From positions 1 to 37,390 of IMG/VR virus record IMGVR_UViG_3300027759_000208: 37,390 bases of DNA, one strand, 5' to 3'. The notes below the pieces were generated by a model that searched no databases, was not told the origin of the DNA, and worked only from the letters and a program-made list of their open reading frames with translations. Source of the stretch: a virus. Positions 28,901 to 37,195 of the stretch are shown here, in pieces (position 1 is the first letter of the stretch; the number at the start of each line of letters is the position of its first letter). Position numbers and translations under genes: made by a program.

Positions 28901-31206
28901 AAATGTTCCCGCAAAAACTGTACCTTAGTTACACGTTCAGCCTCAGCAGCAACAACAACATCGGCACCACCAGCACGGCGAACAATACGTTCAGCAAACC
29001 ATTCAGCAGATTTGCCAGTAATATCATCGGCACCATCACCATGAGTTAACAAATACTCTGCTCTAAGTTCCTTCAAAGCAATAAAACGGTCACCAGAACC
29101 CGAAGCCAAAGCAGCCTTCATATCTTCGGCTTCATTAATTAAACCAGCCCAAATATCTGTAAACTCGCCACGTTGCTCACTGGTTTTAGCCAACGAAGCA
29201 ACACGTGCTTCTTCCAACATAGACAAAAGTTGGTCTATGGACTCACCCATAAGTTTTGCTTCAGCATCAACCTCAACTTTTTCACCCAACTTACCAGCCA
29301 AAGTACGTATAGCCAAGTCAGATACTTCTTCTAACCCTGTACCCAATCCCTCCCTTGTCGCTGCTGCCTGATATTTATTTGCAATTCTATTGGCTAATTT
29401 TTGTTGCAACGCTGAAAGCGTTGTATGCACATCAACCAACCGAGTAACTAAATCTTTATCAAAAACAACATGCTGAACCAAAGGTCTAATAGTTTCTGGA
29501 CCAAATTCCATAGCCCTATTGACATGGGCAATACGCCCATACATTTTACCGTAAGACGAAATGCTGTCCTGAACAATTTGAATTGGGTCAGTTTTAAACC
29601 ATTCAAATTTAAGTTTATCCATAGAAATTCTATTCATTTCTTCAATGGTGCCATGTTCAACATCTACACCCAAAAATTTTGATTGTGTTTCTGGTATAAT
29701 ATTACCAGCATCATCAAAAGATGGTTTACGATATTTACGAAAACTTGAAATACCCCGACCATTACGCAAATCTGATTCAGATATTTGATAGTCAACAAAA
29801 TATCCACTCCTACCAGCCTCAGGTGAATTCATATATTTTCTAGCATCATCGGTAAGACTATGATACAAATGGTCGTCAACAAAACCCATTTTGTTGATTA
29901 AAACACCCCACTTGTCGGCAAACTTAGTTTTCACAGCAAAGACATCTACATGTTGTTTATCATCCCACAAACGAAACTCGTTAGCCGCATCACGTACCGC
30001 TTGAGATACATTATACGGACCCGTAGGGTCCTCAACAACTTTATAAAAATCTACAAAAGTTTTATCATCTTTTGCCAATCCACGCAATTTTTCTATCATA
30101 GGATACGCTTCGCCAAAAATTCTTTGCACAGCCAATTTTTCTGCACCACGTGCAGCAATATCGGAACTCAAAGCCTGCATACCACCAACAAATGCTTTAC
30201 TTGTAGCGTTCATTGCGGCGGAACGACCAAAACCTGCAGTGACAAGAGGACGCAAACTTTTTCTAGTAAAAACTTTCATTAACGTTTTACCTGCCGCAGT
30301 TTTGGCAACTTGGTCACCAACATTAGCACGAACAGCACCCAATGAATAACGCCAAGCCTTAGCAAGTCCACTAGTTGCAGGAATTTCTACTTTCATATAT
30401 TTTACACCAGAAAAAATGTTTTCTGCCACTCTGATACTGTTAGGAATTTCTGCTGCACCATAACGAGCAATGTTGCCAATCAAAGGTGCCAACTCAGGGT
30501 ACTTAGGAATTAACAATTCCATACGAGTAGCCAAAGCAAACCGAGTAGCAGTACTTGACGCAGAACCACCAAGAGTCAAATATGTTGTCGGGTCAAACAC
30601 CGTATTGGTAGTAAACCTAGCAAGAGGACCAGTAACTTTGCCAATACCTTTATTGGGAATATTGTATTGAGATTTGTCCCCAAAAGTATTATAACTTTCA
30701 GTGTTGGCTTGATTAACAAAATCATCCCAACTGGCTTTGTCTGTGCTATAAGGGTTAAATATTTCTCTAGCAAAATCTATTCCTTCAGTTAAAGCAGAAT
30801 TGCCAGACCTAATAAAAGGTGTAACATATTTGTTGTAACCTTTTACAACATAACCTAAATCCTGTTTTACGCCTTCTTTGACTAAACCTATAGTATTATT
30901 ATAAATACCACCATGACTGAACTGTGGACCAGCACCAGTTTCACGCAACGCCAAAGCATCCTTTAGAGTATTAATTTTTTCATTTTCGCTAAGAGTAGAT
31001 TTTTTAATTGTTTTTACTGTTTTTGCTAAAGTGCCATCAAGTTTTATATTAGATAAATCAATCGGGTTTTTACTACTTTTACTACCACCACTCATCATTG
31101 TGGTTATACCGTTAGCGTCAGTATATGTTACATTGCCATCGGGGTCAGTATTGTAACCGTAATCTATTGTTTGTTTTTTTATAAACGGTGAACGTGTTAT
31201 GACCAT
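25981..31206 (-). CDS. Large internal virion / ejection protein
   Basis: The 1741-residue product is by far the largest and ends the late operon, the usual place for podoviral internal proteins that form the DNA-ejection channel. The N-terminal part has GLVKEGVKQDLGYVVKGY and VTGPLARFTTNTVFDPTTYLTLGG, familiar from such proteins in environmental phages. Long helical, charged and coiled-coil-like stretches fill the middle (for example near residues 600-700 and 1100-1200). A C-terminal segment carries IWTSRNIPLQLTQMATNP. I see no certain transglycosylase motif. ATG overlaps the preceding stop as TAATG. The internal/ejection function is inference from length, order and composition. Confidence 0.78.
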   Translation of the reverse strand: MVITRSPFIKKQTIDYGYNTDPDGNVTYTDANGITTMMSGGSKSSKNPIDLSNIKLDGTLAKTVKTIKKSTLSENEKINTLKDALALRETGAGPQFSHGGIYNNTIGLVKEGVKQDLGYVVKGYNKYVTPFIRSGNSALTEGIDFAREIFNPYSTDKASWDDFVNQANTESYNTFGDKSQYNIPNKGIGKVTGPLARFTTNTVFDPTTYLTLGGSASSTATRFALATRMELLIPKYPELAPLIGNIARYGAAEIPNSIRVAENIFSGVKYMKVEIPATSGLAKAWRYSLGAVRANVGDQVAKTAAGKTLMKVFTRKSLRPLVTAGFGRSAAMNATSKAFVGGMQALSSDIAARGAEKLAVQRIFGEAYPMIEKLRGLAKDDKTFVDFYKVVEDPTGPYNVSQAVRDAANEFRLWDDKQHVDVFAVKTKFADKWGVLINKMGFVDDHLYHSLTDDARKYMNSPEAGRSGYFVDYQISESDLRNGRGISSFRKYRKPSFDDAGNIIPETQSKFLGVDVEHGTIEEMNRISMDKLKFEWFKTDPIQIVQDSISSYGKMYGRIAHVNRAMEFGPETIRPLVQHVVFDKDLVTRLVDVHTTLSALQQKLANRIANKYQAAATREGLGTGLEEVSDLAIRTLAGKLGEKVEVDAEAKLMGESIDQLLSMLEEARVASLAKTSEQRGEFTDIWAGLINEAEDMKAALASGSGDRFIALKELRAEYLLTHGDGADDITGKSAEWFAERIVRRAGGADVVVAAEAERVTKVQFLREHLDALPADASYNQERQVMREQIDSIEKEIEGFRKLSNVKTVASYSDSGLIYGFVPTAGGEPQPFQLFTTKPIDDEFGVYSQMDDAIAGHAIPEKELLDLRNPETYLNMLNPEYWAEDINKAWNTVGIVDPTLESEVVNMVKNNGVLDPDYIKVNPEKAEWLMGMWDHSQDILQRYNAGNMEDLTHAEIQQFFNWFQDMQARIMHSYAGDNSDVVGRTVSQWWMKGLVDGAEQYGFKGALMPLSNVLEQGESVGAEWAVLLPHDMATPKIGDFPASPWQMVKDNPMVKSALDDVLESHHLGLMAEKDALLKELPNVGGPNLVERAAKTAELAKLEKESTAARALQVMRNNDEVIVKGVAVPRQQVLDKIAMAEEKIAAGYKEIDKQVAAEIEATFGVQELDTLRLSYEERLPMLLDQSKVLQNWNDNYANGLIQEVQDMMLLLANKPAKGSTGASNAAWSKSVVSTLTSSEMIADPAAREAYLRVTTMLHADEVALAKVTSDMNDNLFMTSMASMGIIGEVVNKTADKGWEELKGMGVQVPQDLLDKWRPNFRKLNDRRQLTMFEKALDATNNYWKKYVTASVGFVTRNGLSGTFMNYADGVTSENIIKGLQWAGHFNDTKGKLKAGHNLNDWMARAGINTEEEIAKAEYVMAAVAATGHGVNDDLAAPVVGNRVQVVTNAYLQFFQRKNSFIETALRMPMALDSYARNQSLDEAVARIGRVHFDYSDLSKMDENMKRYVPFWIWTSRNIPLQLTQMATNPKAYYEYERLKKENPVNADLILPKWVQDKSPLGVGLGGVLTIDLPHLQLAQKINSITSFSGLAGQANPLIKLPIELMTGRQQGIDVGKFGYDKATNGYMPVVAELMKALEGTKYVTYDKDGNIMMDAKINYILETALPTLAQLNRLTGGFTGGKDTLNERWLSSVLGWLGVPYKGIGEKQQSSELTRRNYALQDLQTQINKRDILNNEIKGKKSK

Positions 31207-32942
31207 TAGTAACCTCGGCGTGCATTGAGTTCATCTAATAGTTGTTGGGCATTTAATCCACTGTTTTTGTTAAGATTTGCTAACTGAATAGCAGTATTTT
31301 GTTCTTTTGTTGGCATAGGTATTTCGGGTTGTGTAGGCATTTCAGGTGTTTGAACAACATCTGGTACAGTAGCAGTCGGGGTTCCAGATGTACCATAATT
31401 TGCCATAGTATTAGCACGTATAGCATCAGCCGCATCCTGACCAGCATAACCAGCCTGATTAGCGGAAGCATTAGCCGCAGCACGTTCACGCATCAACGTA
31501 GCCATCAAATCATTATACTTCATAGTCATATTAGCCTGAACTTCAGGTTCTCTAGATGCCAAACCTTGCAACGCTGTTTGCGTTGCGCCACGACTAGCGT
31601 TCATTGCCGCAGAATCCATATTTTGTTGAGTAACATTAAGTTGACTGGTAGCCCACTTAGCCAAATCGCTAGTGCTTTGCGATGTTGCTGTAGCCAAATC
31701 CATAGCGTTCTGCACCTCAACAGTGCTAGCACCCTGTTGACGCAATGCTTCCATCAACGGATTCTGACCTGCACTAAACTGTGTAATAGGAACCTGAGTG
31801 TATGCTAAAGTTTTGGCAAAGTTTTCTAAGAAATCTACACCAGCAACATTTACTTGCCCACGTGCAGCAGCAAAATTAGTTGCTATCTGTCCAAGTTGTT
31901 GACTTAATTCTTCTGTAGTTTTTTGGTCTAAAGGGTCGTACAAATCTTTAACAGCCTGAAGAGCAGTAACAAGTCGTTCACCGCTACGTGATTCCAATAA
32001 ATCTGCGGCAGCCATACCACCATCATAGCCACGTAAACGTGCAACTTCGGCTAAAGCATCCGTTCGTGCGTTAGCACGATTTTCTGCATCAATACGAAAC
32101 TGTTCAGCCCTATTGTCACGTGCAGTAGTAAATTCGTTATCACGTTTTTCTTTATCTGCCGCTACTTTTGCTGCTGCTTTTGCAGCATCGGCAGCACTGA
32201 CACCGCTGCCTTTTCCTGCTGCTGCTTTTGCGGCAGCATCTTTGGCATCTTTAGCATCTTTTAATCGTTGTTCTCGTTCGTTAAACTTTGCAGTTCTGTT
32301 GTCTTGTTCCCATGCAGCATTTGCGTCCATTGCTTGTTTTATTTGCAAAAGCCAAGGTGCAGCAGTAGTGTCATCAACAGCCTCTGATGCTAATTTTGCC
32401 CAAGCCGCTATAACATCATCAGTAAAAGGTTTTGGTCCAAGATTTGCTGATGGTATAACAGGTGCAACTACGGCTGATGGACCCCCTACAGGTTTATTGT
32501 TAGTGGGTGGTACAGTTGTAGGTGGTACAGTTGTGGTGGGTGGTACAGTTGTAGGAGGTACAGTAGTAGGAGGCGTTGTTGCTTTAGGTGCTATAGTTGT
32601 AGTAGGTGACATGCTAGTTGTAGGGGACATTGTAGTCGTAGGTGCCATTGTCGTGGTTGTCGGTCGTACCGTAGTTGTGGGTGCTACTGTAGTAGTAGGT
32701 GCCATTGTAGTAGTCGTAGGACGCACTGTAGTTGTTGTTGCAGGTGCCATAGTGGTAGTAGTCGGTCTAGGTGCTGCTGTGGTTGTTGTAGTGGGTCTAG
32801 GGGCACCTGTAGTAGTGGTGGTTTTGTTAGTAACTAAATCAAAGCCGTTAACTACACCATCACCATTAGTATCATTAGGGTCTTTTTGGGCTGGCTGTAC
32901 TAGTTCAAATTTTCCTGTACTGTTATTAAATCTAAATGCCAT
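31206..32942 (-). CDS. Virion protein with dockerin-like calcium loop and Thr-rich stalk
   Basis: The 578-residue protein has three parts. Residues 21-36 contain DTNGDGVVNGFD, an exact DxNxDGxxNxxD calcium-loop pattern as in dockerins and other EF-hand-like loops. Residues about 41-142 are nearly only Thr, Pro, Val and Ala (TTTT-MAPT, PPTTV repeats), a mucin-like stalk. The remaining part is helical and Ala/Gln-rich, with a coiled coil (KEKRDNEFTTARDN) and conserved-looking phage-virion sequence. This could be a fibre-like appendage or an internal protein whose stalk is exposed. The function is not established. ATG at 32942 has GGAGG. Confidence 0.75.
   Translation of the reverse strand: MAFRFNNSTGKFELVQPAQKDPNDTNGDGVVNGFDLVTNKTTTTTGAPRPTTTTTAAPRPTTTTMAPATTTTVRPTTTTMAPTTTVAPTTTVRPTTTTMAPTTTMSPTTSMSPTTTIAPKATTPPTTVPPTTVPPTTTVPPTTVPPTNNKPVGGPSAVVAPVIPSANLGPKPFTDDVIAAWAKLASEAVDDTTAAPWLLQIKQAMDANAAWEQDNRTAKFNEREQRLKDAKDAKDAAAKAAAGKGSGVSAADAAKAAAKVAADKEKRDNEFTTARDNRAEQFRIDAENRANARTDALAEVARLRGYDGGMAAADLLESRSGERLVTALQAVKDLYDPLDQKTTEELSQQLGQIATNFAAARGQVNVAGVDFLENFAKTLAYTQVPITQFSAGQNPLMEALRQQGASTVEVQNAMDLATATSQSTSDLAKWATSQLNVTQQNMDSAAMNASRGATQTALQGLASREPEVQANMTMKYNDLMATLMRERAAANASANQAGYAGQDAADAIRANTMANYGTSGTPTATVPDVVQTPEMPTQPEIPMPTKEQNTAIQLANLNKNSGLNAQQLLDELNARRGY
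32499..32835 (-). repeat. Degenerate tandem repeats encoding the Thr/Pro stalk
   Basis: Short units (ACAACTGT-type triplets; GTAGTAGTAGG-type on the plus strand) recur with small changes for about 330 bases. They encode TTTT-xAP and PPTTV motifs. Such arrays change length by slippage or recombination, so isolates may differ in stalk length. Confidence 0.75.
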
Positions 32943-32950
32943 AAAACCTC

Positions 32951-33385
32951 CTAATAAGCCGCATACTGACGTAATTGGGTAGCCGAATTAATGATGTTCT
33001 GTTGCTTCTGCAACCGCAACTGCGCAATATAATCTTCTAAATCGGCTTGCGAAGCCGCCTCAGTCATAGCAAACTGGTTTTGATTATCTTGCAAATCTTG
33101 TGTTGCTTCACCAACTTGTGTAGAGAAATCTGCCGCATAACGTTCCAAACCTTTACGTTGAATACCGCTAGCAACATTAGCGCCAGCCAACCCACGCCCA
33201 CCATAAGCAGCCATCTTAGGACGAAAACCTTCAGTCAACTGACGTGACAAGTTTGCTATATTACGGGTACCACGCTGCTGTCCAAGTGTTGCTGCCTGTT
33301 GGTTAGCAATACTTGCCTTGGCACGGCGGTTACGTGCGGCTGCTTCCGCATAACCAAAATCAGAAAACGACTCTATGTTACTCAT
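32951..33385 (-). CDS. Small internal virion protein, Ala/Gln-rich
   Basis: The 144-residue product is rich in Ala, Gln, Asn and Arg with long helical stretches: YAEAAARNRRAKASIANQQAATLGQQ, and a C-terminal ENQNQFAMTEAASQADLEDYIAQLRLQKQQ-type segment. The composition and place, directly upstream of the large virion proteins, fit a small podoviral internal or ejection-apparatus protein. No enzymatic motif is visible. The ATG overlaps the preceding stop as TAATG. Confidence 0.75.
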   Translation of the reverse strand: MSNIESFSDFGYAEAAARNRRAKASIANQQAATLGQQRGTRNIANLSRQLTEGFRPKMAAYGGRGLAGANVASGIQRKGLERYAADFSTQVGEATQDLQDNQNQFAMTEAASQADLEDYIAQLRLQKQQNIINSATQLRQYAAY

Positions 33386-33540
33386 TAGTTATACTTTACT
33401 GGTTGTTGCATACTGGACTGTAAGGCATCTAGTTGTTGTTGCATCTGTTGAATTTCTTGTTGTAATGAAACAAAAATATTTTGTAAAATATTTTTATCCA
33501 CACTTGATAGCAGAGACAAAGAGGGAATCTGAAAAGCCAT
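33385..33540 (-). CDS. 51-residue Gln-rich protein
   Basis: The small gene is placed between two others by TAATG overlap at its end and by abutting the preceding stop at its start. The product begins MAFQIPSLSLLSSVDKNIL and continues as a Gln-rich coiled coil (QQEIQQMQQQLDALQSSMQQ). A trimeric or other coiled-coil adaptor within the virion is plausible. No known family is recognised. Confidence 0.68.
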   Translation of the reverse strand: MAFQIPSLSLLSSVDKNILQNIFVSLQQEIQQMQQQLDALQSSMQQPVKYN

Positions 33541-33836
33541 CAGCCAAACACCTGCGAACCTATAACCATCTGGTCGCTATCACCCGAAACACTAGTACCA
33601 CTAGAAGCAGCAGTAATACGCCCCTGAGAGTCTACTGTAATGTTTGCTGTAGTGTACGCCCCTGCTGTCACTGCTGTATTTGCCAATGATGCGGCAACAA
33701 TAGCGCCAGCATCAATGTTTAACCCTGCAGCCAACTGTTCAACAAATGTTTTAACATTTGTAAAGTTGGCGTTAACTTCCGAAGCAATAGCACTAGTTCC
33801 GTTAACGAACGTATTTGTATAAGTAAGTGTAGCCAT
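33540..33836 (-). CDS. Small tail-fibre-like structural protein
   Basis: The 98-residue product starts MATLTYTNTFVNGTSAIASEVNANFTNV and continues with Ala, Thr and Asn-rich beta repeats (NIDAGAIVAASLANTAVTAG, then ITVDSQGRITAASSG). The NFTNV-type opening and DSQGRI-type ending are typical of phage tail-fibre and structural proteins. It lies just after the tail nozzle gene. A fibre base or neck appendage is the likeliest role. ATG 33836 is two bases beyond the nozzle stop. Confidence 0.75.
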   Translation of the reverse strand: MATLTYTNTFVNGTSAIASEVNANFTNVKTFVEQLAAGLNIDAGAIVAASLANTAVTAGAYTTANITVDSQGRITAASSGTSVSGDSDQMVIGSQVFG

Positions 33837-33838
33837 AA

Positions 33839-35455
33839 TTAACCTTTAACTCGCCTTCTCTGATATTTGTATCCAATACTATTTAAACCCCACGATTGCC
33901 CAATAGGACCATTAAATTCTAGTTGAACAGTTTTTGCTAAACCCAAATTGGAACCAGTTAACAACTTTGAAGAAGTTGCACCACCACTCCAAGGGTCACC
34001 CCAAACACCAGAACCCCAAATAAGCCCCATATCGTCAGGTATCTGAGTCAAAACAAAAGTACGCCGTTCATTACCATCAGATTCATTAAAGTCATGATAA
34101 ACATTTATGTTAATGTTTTGTAACACAGACGACTCTTTAACAACAAAATCTGGTCTACGGAACATCTTTTTCTGCGCATACGAACCAGCATCAAACCATT
34201 TAGTACGATAATATGTAGGAAAACTAACATCAGTTCCACTAATGTTATCAAACTCTTGGTCATACATATCAACCTTCATAACATAACCCAAAGTAGGATG
34301 ACATGCTAAACGGTACTGTGTACCAGAAGAATTAGTCCAATCACAACCACCAACCAACCCTTTAGAGTCCGAAGTAGAAAACTGCATCCAAGAACCAGAA
34401 CTATTGATAGCAGGGTCAAACACAAAATTTACAGTAGGGGTAGTAGCGGTACCAACTTTATTATACTTTGCTGAACACCACAAACGTTTGCCAACCCAAG
34501 CCAACCTAAAAGGGCTAATAGTTGTTGGATAAACATAACCTAAATCTATAATGGGTTGAAGGTTATCAAAGATGTCAACCAAACTAGAACCATTATAAAA
34601 ATATAGACCATCAGGATAAGAAAAAAAGTATACACCAACATCAGATTGTGCAATAGAGTAATGTGAATCTACACCCAAATTGTTTGTTAACTCCACAACC
34701 TGAAACGTCGCACTGTCATAGCCAAACAAAACGTATACTGCTTTACGTTTAAAAATAACTAACTGACCTTGAACAACAGCAAACCCAGTAATACCATTAC
34801 CACCACCGCTAACCTCAATATAGTCATCCTCATCCCAATCTTCGGGAGAGTTTTCAATAGACCAATAAAACCGATTAGGATACTTTACTCCAGCAATGTC
34901 AACATTGCCTGCAAACAATTTGTTTGCATGTACCTGCAAATGTTCACAACTAGGCATTTTGGCATGTCCACTAGGATTAGTTTGCCACGCATAAGGTGCT
35001 GAACCGCTAGCGGTTAGAACAGTTGCAAGTGCGTTTGCTGTGTCCCACACATAGCCACCAGAACCTGCAGCACCATTAGAGATGTAAAGTTTTTTACCCC
35101 ACTGAGCCAAAGGCGCACCATAAACAGCAGCAGACGTAATATCTATAGAACCAGTATATTGCAAATTAGTAAACGTAGTACTAGTAGCACGTTTAACTTT
35201 AGTGTCGGACACAAGCATCAAAGTATTTGTAGCACCAGAAAAAGGATACAATTTGTGCGGATTCCAAGTACCAGCAATAGCAGTAGCGTTTAATGCTTTC
35301 TGCCCACCACGACTAAAAATGCCGCCCCTAGGGTCAATTTCAACGTTAAACATGTCAGGTGATTCGTTATCTGCTAACTGGAATTGGTCTGCACGGAAAT
35401 TTAAACCGCCAGTAAAATCTTTGATTTCAGAAATCTTTATAGTGGACGCAGCCAT
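33839..35455 (-). CDS. Tail nozzle/stabilisation protein (P22 gp10-like)
   Basis: The 538-residue product resembles the podoviral tail hub or nozzle protein that closes the portal. It begins SEIKDFTGGLNFRADQFQLADNESPDMFNVEIDPRGG, a characteristic opening of this group, followed by beta-propeller-like repeats with GYVWDTANA, KRFYWSIENSPEDWD and a GGCDWTNSSG segment. It lies next to the adaptor gene, as in P22-type order. It would lie at the tail tip. ATG overlaps the preceding adaptor stop. The identification is by motif order and context, not alignment. Confidence 0.85.
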   Translation of the reverse strand: MAASTIKISEIKDFTGGLNFRADQFQLADNESPDMFNVEIDPRGGIFSRGGQKALNATAIAGTWNPHKLYPFSGATNTLMLVSDTKVKRATSTTFTNLQYTGSIDITSAAVYGAPLAQWGKKLYISNGAAGSGGYVWDTANALATVLTASGSAPYAWQTNPSGHAKMPSCEHLQVHANKLFAGNVDIAGVKYPNRFYWSIENSPEDWDEDDYIEVSGGGNGITGFAVVQGQLVIFKRKAVYVLFGYDSATFQVVELTNNLGVDSHYSIAQSDVGVYFFSYPDGLYFYNGSSLVDIFDNLQPIIDLGYVYPTTISPFRLAWVGKRLWCSAKYNKVGTATTPTVNFVFDPAINSSGSWMQFSTSDSKGLVGGCDWTNSSGTQYRLACHPTLGYVMKVDMYDQEFDNISGTDVSFPTYYRTKWFDAGSYAQKKMFRRPDFVVKESSVLQNININVYHDFNESDGNERRTFVLTQIPDDMGLIWGSGVWGDPWSGGATSSKLLTGSNLGLAKTVQLEFNGPIGQSWGLNSIGYKYQRRRVKG

Positions 35456-36168
35456 CAGTTATTTCCTAGGTCTTGACCCATCTTCAACATCCAACCTTGA
35501 AACGTTGGACGACCAGAAGTTTGTCCTTGGGACAAACGCAAATGTGCATGACTATTAGGTTTCAACAAATTTTCTTTAGCCAAGACAACACCTTCAGTGA
35601 AAGCAGCCTTATATTCGGCAGCCATAGTGCTATCTTCTAAACGTTGATAAACTCGGCTACACACATAATACACCAAAGGGAAATGTAAATTAACTGAAGC
35701 ATCAACATTAGCACCAGTAGTGACCCAATCCACAGGTTCACGATAAGCACGAACAGCCAAAGAACGAACATTATTTGGTTTGGGATACAAATGAATTTTC
35801 CCTTGCCAAAACGAATAAAACAGAGGATTACCAGAAGTATCATAGGCACCCAAATAAGTTTGCTCAGCCATATCATGACCAACCATTTCCAATCTCATAC
35901 CAATACCAGAAACATCAATAACAGACACAATCTGCCCAATAGGGTCAGCAGTAAAAGCACTAATAGTATATGCACGCTGCTCACTGACAGTGTTAAAACT
36001 AAACGATGTTTCTAAAAAGTCCCAACGTTTCTCCAAATCCAAAATACGGTAATACCCGTCACGAATATAAAGATTCAGTAAACTATCAGGAATATCGGTA
36101 GTATCAAGGTCAGTTATAGACCGAACAGTACTACGAATAGTACTCGCTGTCATCGCTAGATAAGCCAC
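35455..36168 (-). CDS. Head-tail adaptor (P22 gp4/T7 gp11-like)
   Basis: The 237-residue product joins the portal to the tail nozzle. It shows the family opening: TIRSTVRSITDLDTTDIPDSLLNLYIRDGYYRILDLEKRW, in which a helix-rich N-terminal domain and the LEKRW motif are typical. The C-terminal helices (YYVCSRVYQRLEDSTMAAEYKAAFTEGVVLAKENL) also fit. It lies directly ahead of the nozzle gene. GTG 36168 is supported by GAAGGA at ribosome distance; ATG 36153 is a later alternative. The stop overlaps the nozzle ATG. Confidence 0.87.
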   Translation of the reverse strand: MAYLAMTASTIRSTVRSITDLDTTDIPDSLLNLYIRDGYYRILDLEKRWDFLETSFSFNTVSEQRAYTISAFTADPIGQIVSVIDVSGIGMRLEMVGHDMAEQTYLGAYDTSGNPLFYSFWQGKIHLYPKPNNVRSLAVRAYREPVDWVTTGANVDASVNLHFPLVYYVCSRVYQRLEDSTMAAEYKAAFTEGVVLAKENLLKPNSHAHLRLSQGQTSGRPTFQGWMLKMGQDLGNN

Positions 36169-36170
36169 AA

Positions 36171-36419
36171 TTATCCTTCAGATTCAAGCACGGCTGCCAC
36201 ATCAGCCAGATTGTTTGCTTGCCTAAGGTGACCAAAACACAAACTTTCGCCTTTAACTTTGTTAGCACCACATGTGTCGTCTTTGCCTTCACATTTGTTG
36301 CCACGACCAATATAGTCGCCACTTGCGGCAGCAAGTTGTGCGCCAGCCACTGGAGATAAACGGTAATTGTCCACTGCATGACCATACAAAGCGTAGGTAG
36401 GTACAGAATCAGCCATCAT
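36171..36419 (-). CDS. Small zinc-binding-like protein
   Basis: The 82-residue product has a Cys/His set in its central part: NKCEGKDDTCGANKVKGESLCFGHLR, that is C, C, C and H in a zinc-finger-like spacing. Small proteins with KC...DDTC...K...CxGHLR occur beside adaptor or fibre genes of environmental phages, but have no defined role. The start is at ATG-ATG (36419 and 36416), and TAAGGAACAG with a TACTATAAT stretch just upstream may be a promoter. The stop precedes the adaptor GTG. Confidence 0.8.
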   Translation of the reverse strand: MMADSVPTYALYGHAVDNYRLSPVAGAQLAAASGDYIGRGNKCEGKDDTCGANKVKGESLCFGHLRQANNLADVAAVLESEG

Positions 36420-36437
36420 TATAGTACTATCTGTTCC

Positions 36438-37061
36438 TTAACGCTTTTTGGTCAATAAATCTATGAACTTGTTTATGGCTGCAGAACCAAGTTTTTCAGT
36501 CTCAATAAAACCCCTAATAGCAGGAGTATTCTTTACCGATTTTGGTAAATACTCATTTGCTAACCGTGTAACATCGGATGCTACAAGTCCATGAGCAACC
36601 TTGCCGCCACCCAACCAGTAAGCCAAAGATTTTACATCATCACGACTACCCTTACCAGTAGCAATATTTTCTATAGCGTTTAACCCAGATTCGCTAACAA
36701 CACTACGACTCTGACCAACCTTATCTTTAGCACCAATCAAATTCTTTTGAGTTGCCAACTTATTAAAATCAGTATACCCAACCATAGGTGAAGTAGTTAC
36801 CGCATTAGTTACGGTATTAGAAACATTCTCATTTAACCAACGCAACAAAGCATTAAAGTTAATTTCGTCGTTTAAAAACCCTTTACCCTTTTTTTTGGTA
36901 ACAATCTTTTGAGTTTTATTCTCATACATTTGGTCTTTGCTAGCCTGATTACCAACAGCAGTATTAACGTTAGCGTTGTTGTCTCTGTTGTTAGCGGCAA
37001 TATCAAATGGTATTGGTACTGGTCTGCCGTTTGGATTTGGGCGATAACGTCCTGCACCCAC
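36438..37061 (-). CDS. 207-residue hypothetical virion protein
   Basis: Function is unknown. The product starts (with GTG 37061) GAGRYRPNPNGRPVPIPFD, then an Asn-rich stretch, a Lys-rich cluster (TQKIVTKKKGKG) and helical parts with alternate Asn/Thr/Val. The end is an Ile/Leu-containing helix (INKFIDLLTKKR). A GGGGGAA ribosome site lies within a hairpin loop and 3' arm (37063-37085), so translation may depend on reading of the small gene ahead. It lies between the circle-crossing gene and the adaptor and is therefore probably virion-associated. Confidence 0.72.
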   Translation of the reverse strand: MGAGRYRPNPNGRPVPIPFDIAANNRDNNANVNTAVGNQASKDQMYENKTQKIVTKKKGKGFLNDEINFNALLRWLNENVSNTVTNAVTTSPMVGYTDFNKLATQKNLIGAKDKVGQSRSVVSESGLNAIENIATGKGSRDDVKSLAYWLGGGKVAHGLVASDVTRLANEYLPKSVKNTPAIRGFIETEKLGSAAINKFIDLLTKKR

Positions 37062-37062
37062 A

Positions 37063-37085
37063 ATTATTCCCCCTTAGGGAATAAT
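37063..37085 (-). promoter_or_regulatory. Hairpin covering the ribosome site of the 207-residue gene
   Basis: On the coding strand ATTATTCCC pairs with GGGAATAAT around TAAGG. The loop and 3' arm contain the AAGGGGGAA ribosome site, and GTG follows two bases after the stem. Ribosomes finishing the 43-residue gene would open it, a classic coupling layout. Confidence 0.6.
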
Positions 37086-37195
37086 TTCTTATACAACTCT
37101 TGTGCCAAAACCGATTTATCCTCACGGATTTCAGCAATGACAGAATCACGATGCAGACGGATGCGTTCATTTAGTTGTGCAGTTGATTCAATCAT
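37064..37195 (-). CDS. 43-residue helical protein
   Basis: The product MIESTAQLNERIRLHRDSVIAEIRED ends in KLFPKGE. It is charged and helical, probably a short coiled coil. The start overlaps the stop of the circle-crossing gene as TAATG and the stop lies in the hairpin ahead of the next GTG. Tight coupling on both sides supports it. No family is recognised. Confidence 0.65.
   Translation of the reverse strand: MIESTAQLNERIRLHRDSVIAEIREDKSVLAQELYKKLFPKGE

Noticed and set aside
32113-32982. Plus-strand 289-codon frame opposite the Thr-rich gene
   Set aside because: It is the complement of the Thr/Pro repeats, giving Val/Gly/Ala runs. The minus-strand gene has the ribosome site and operon context.
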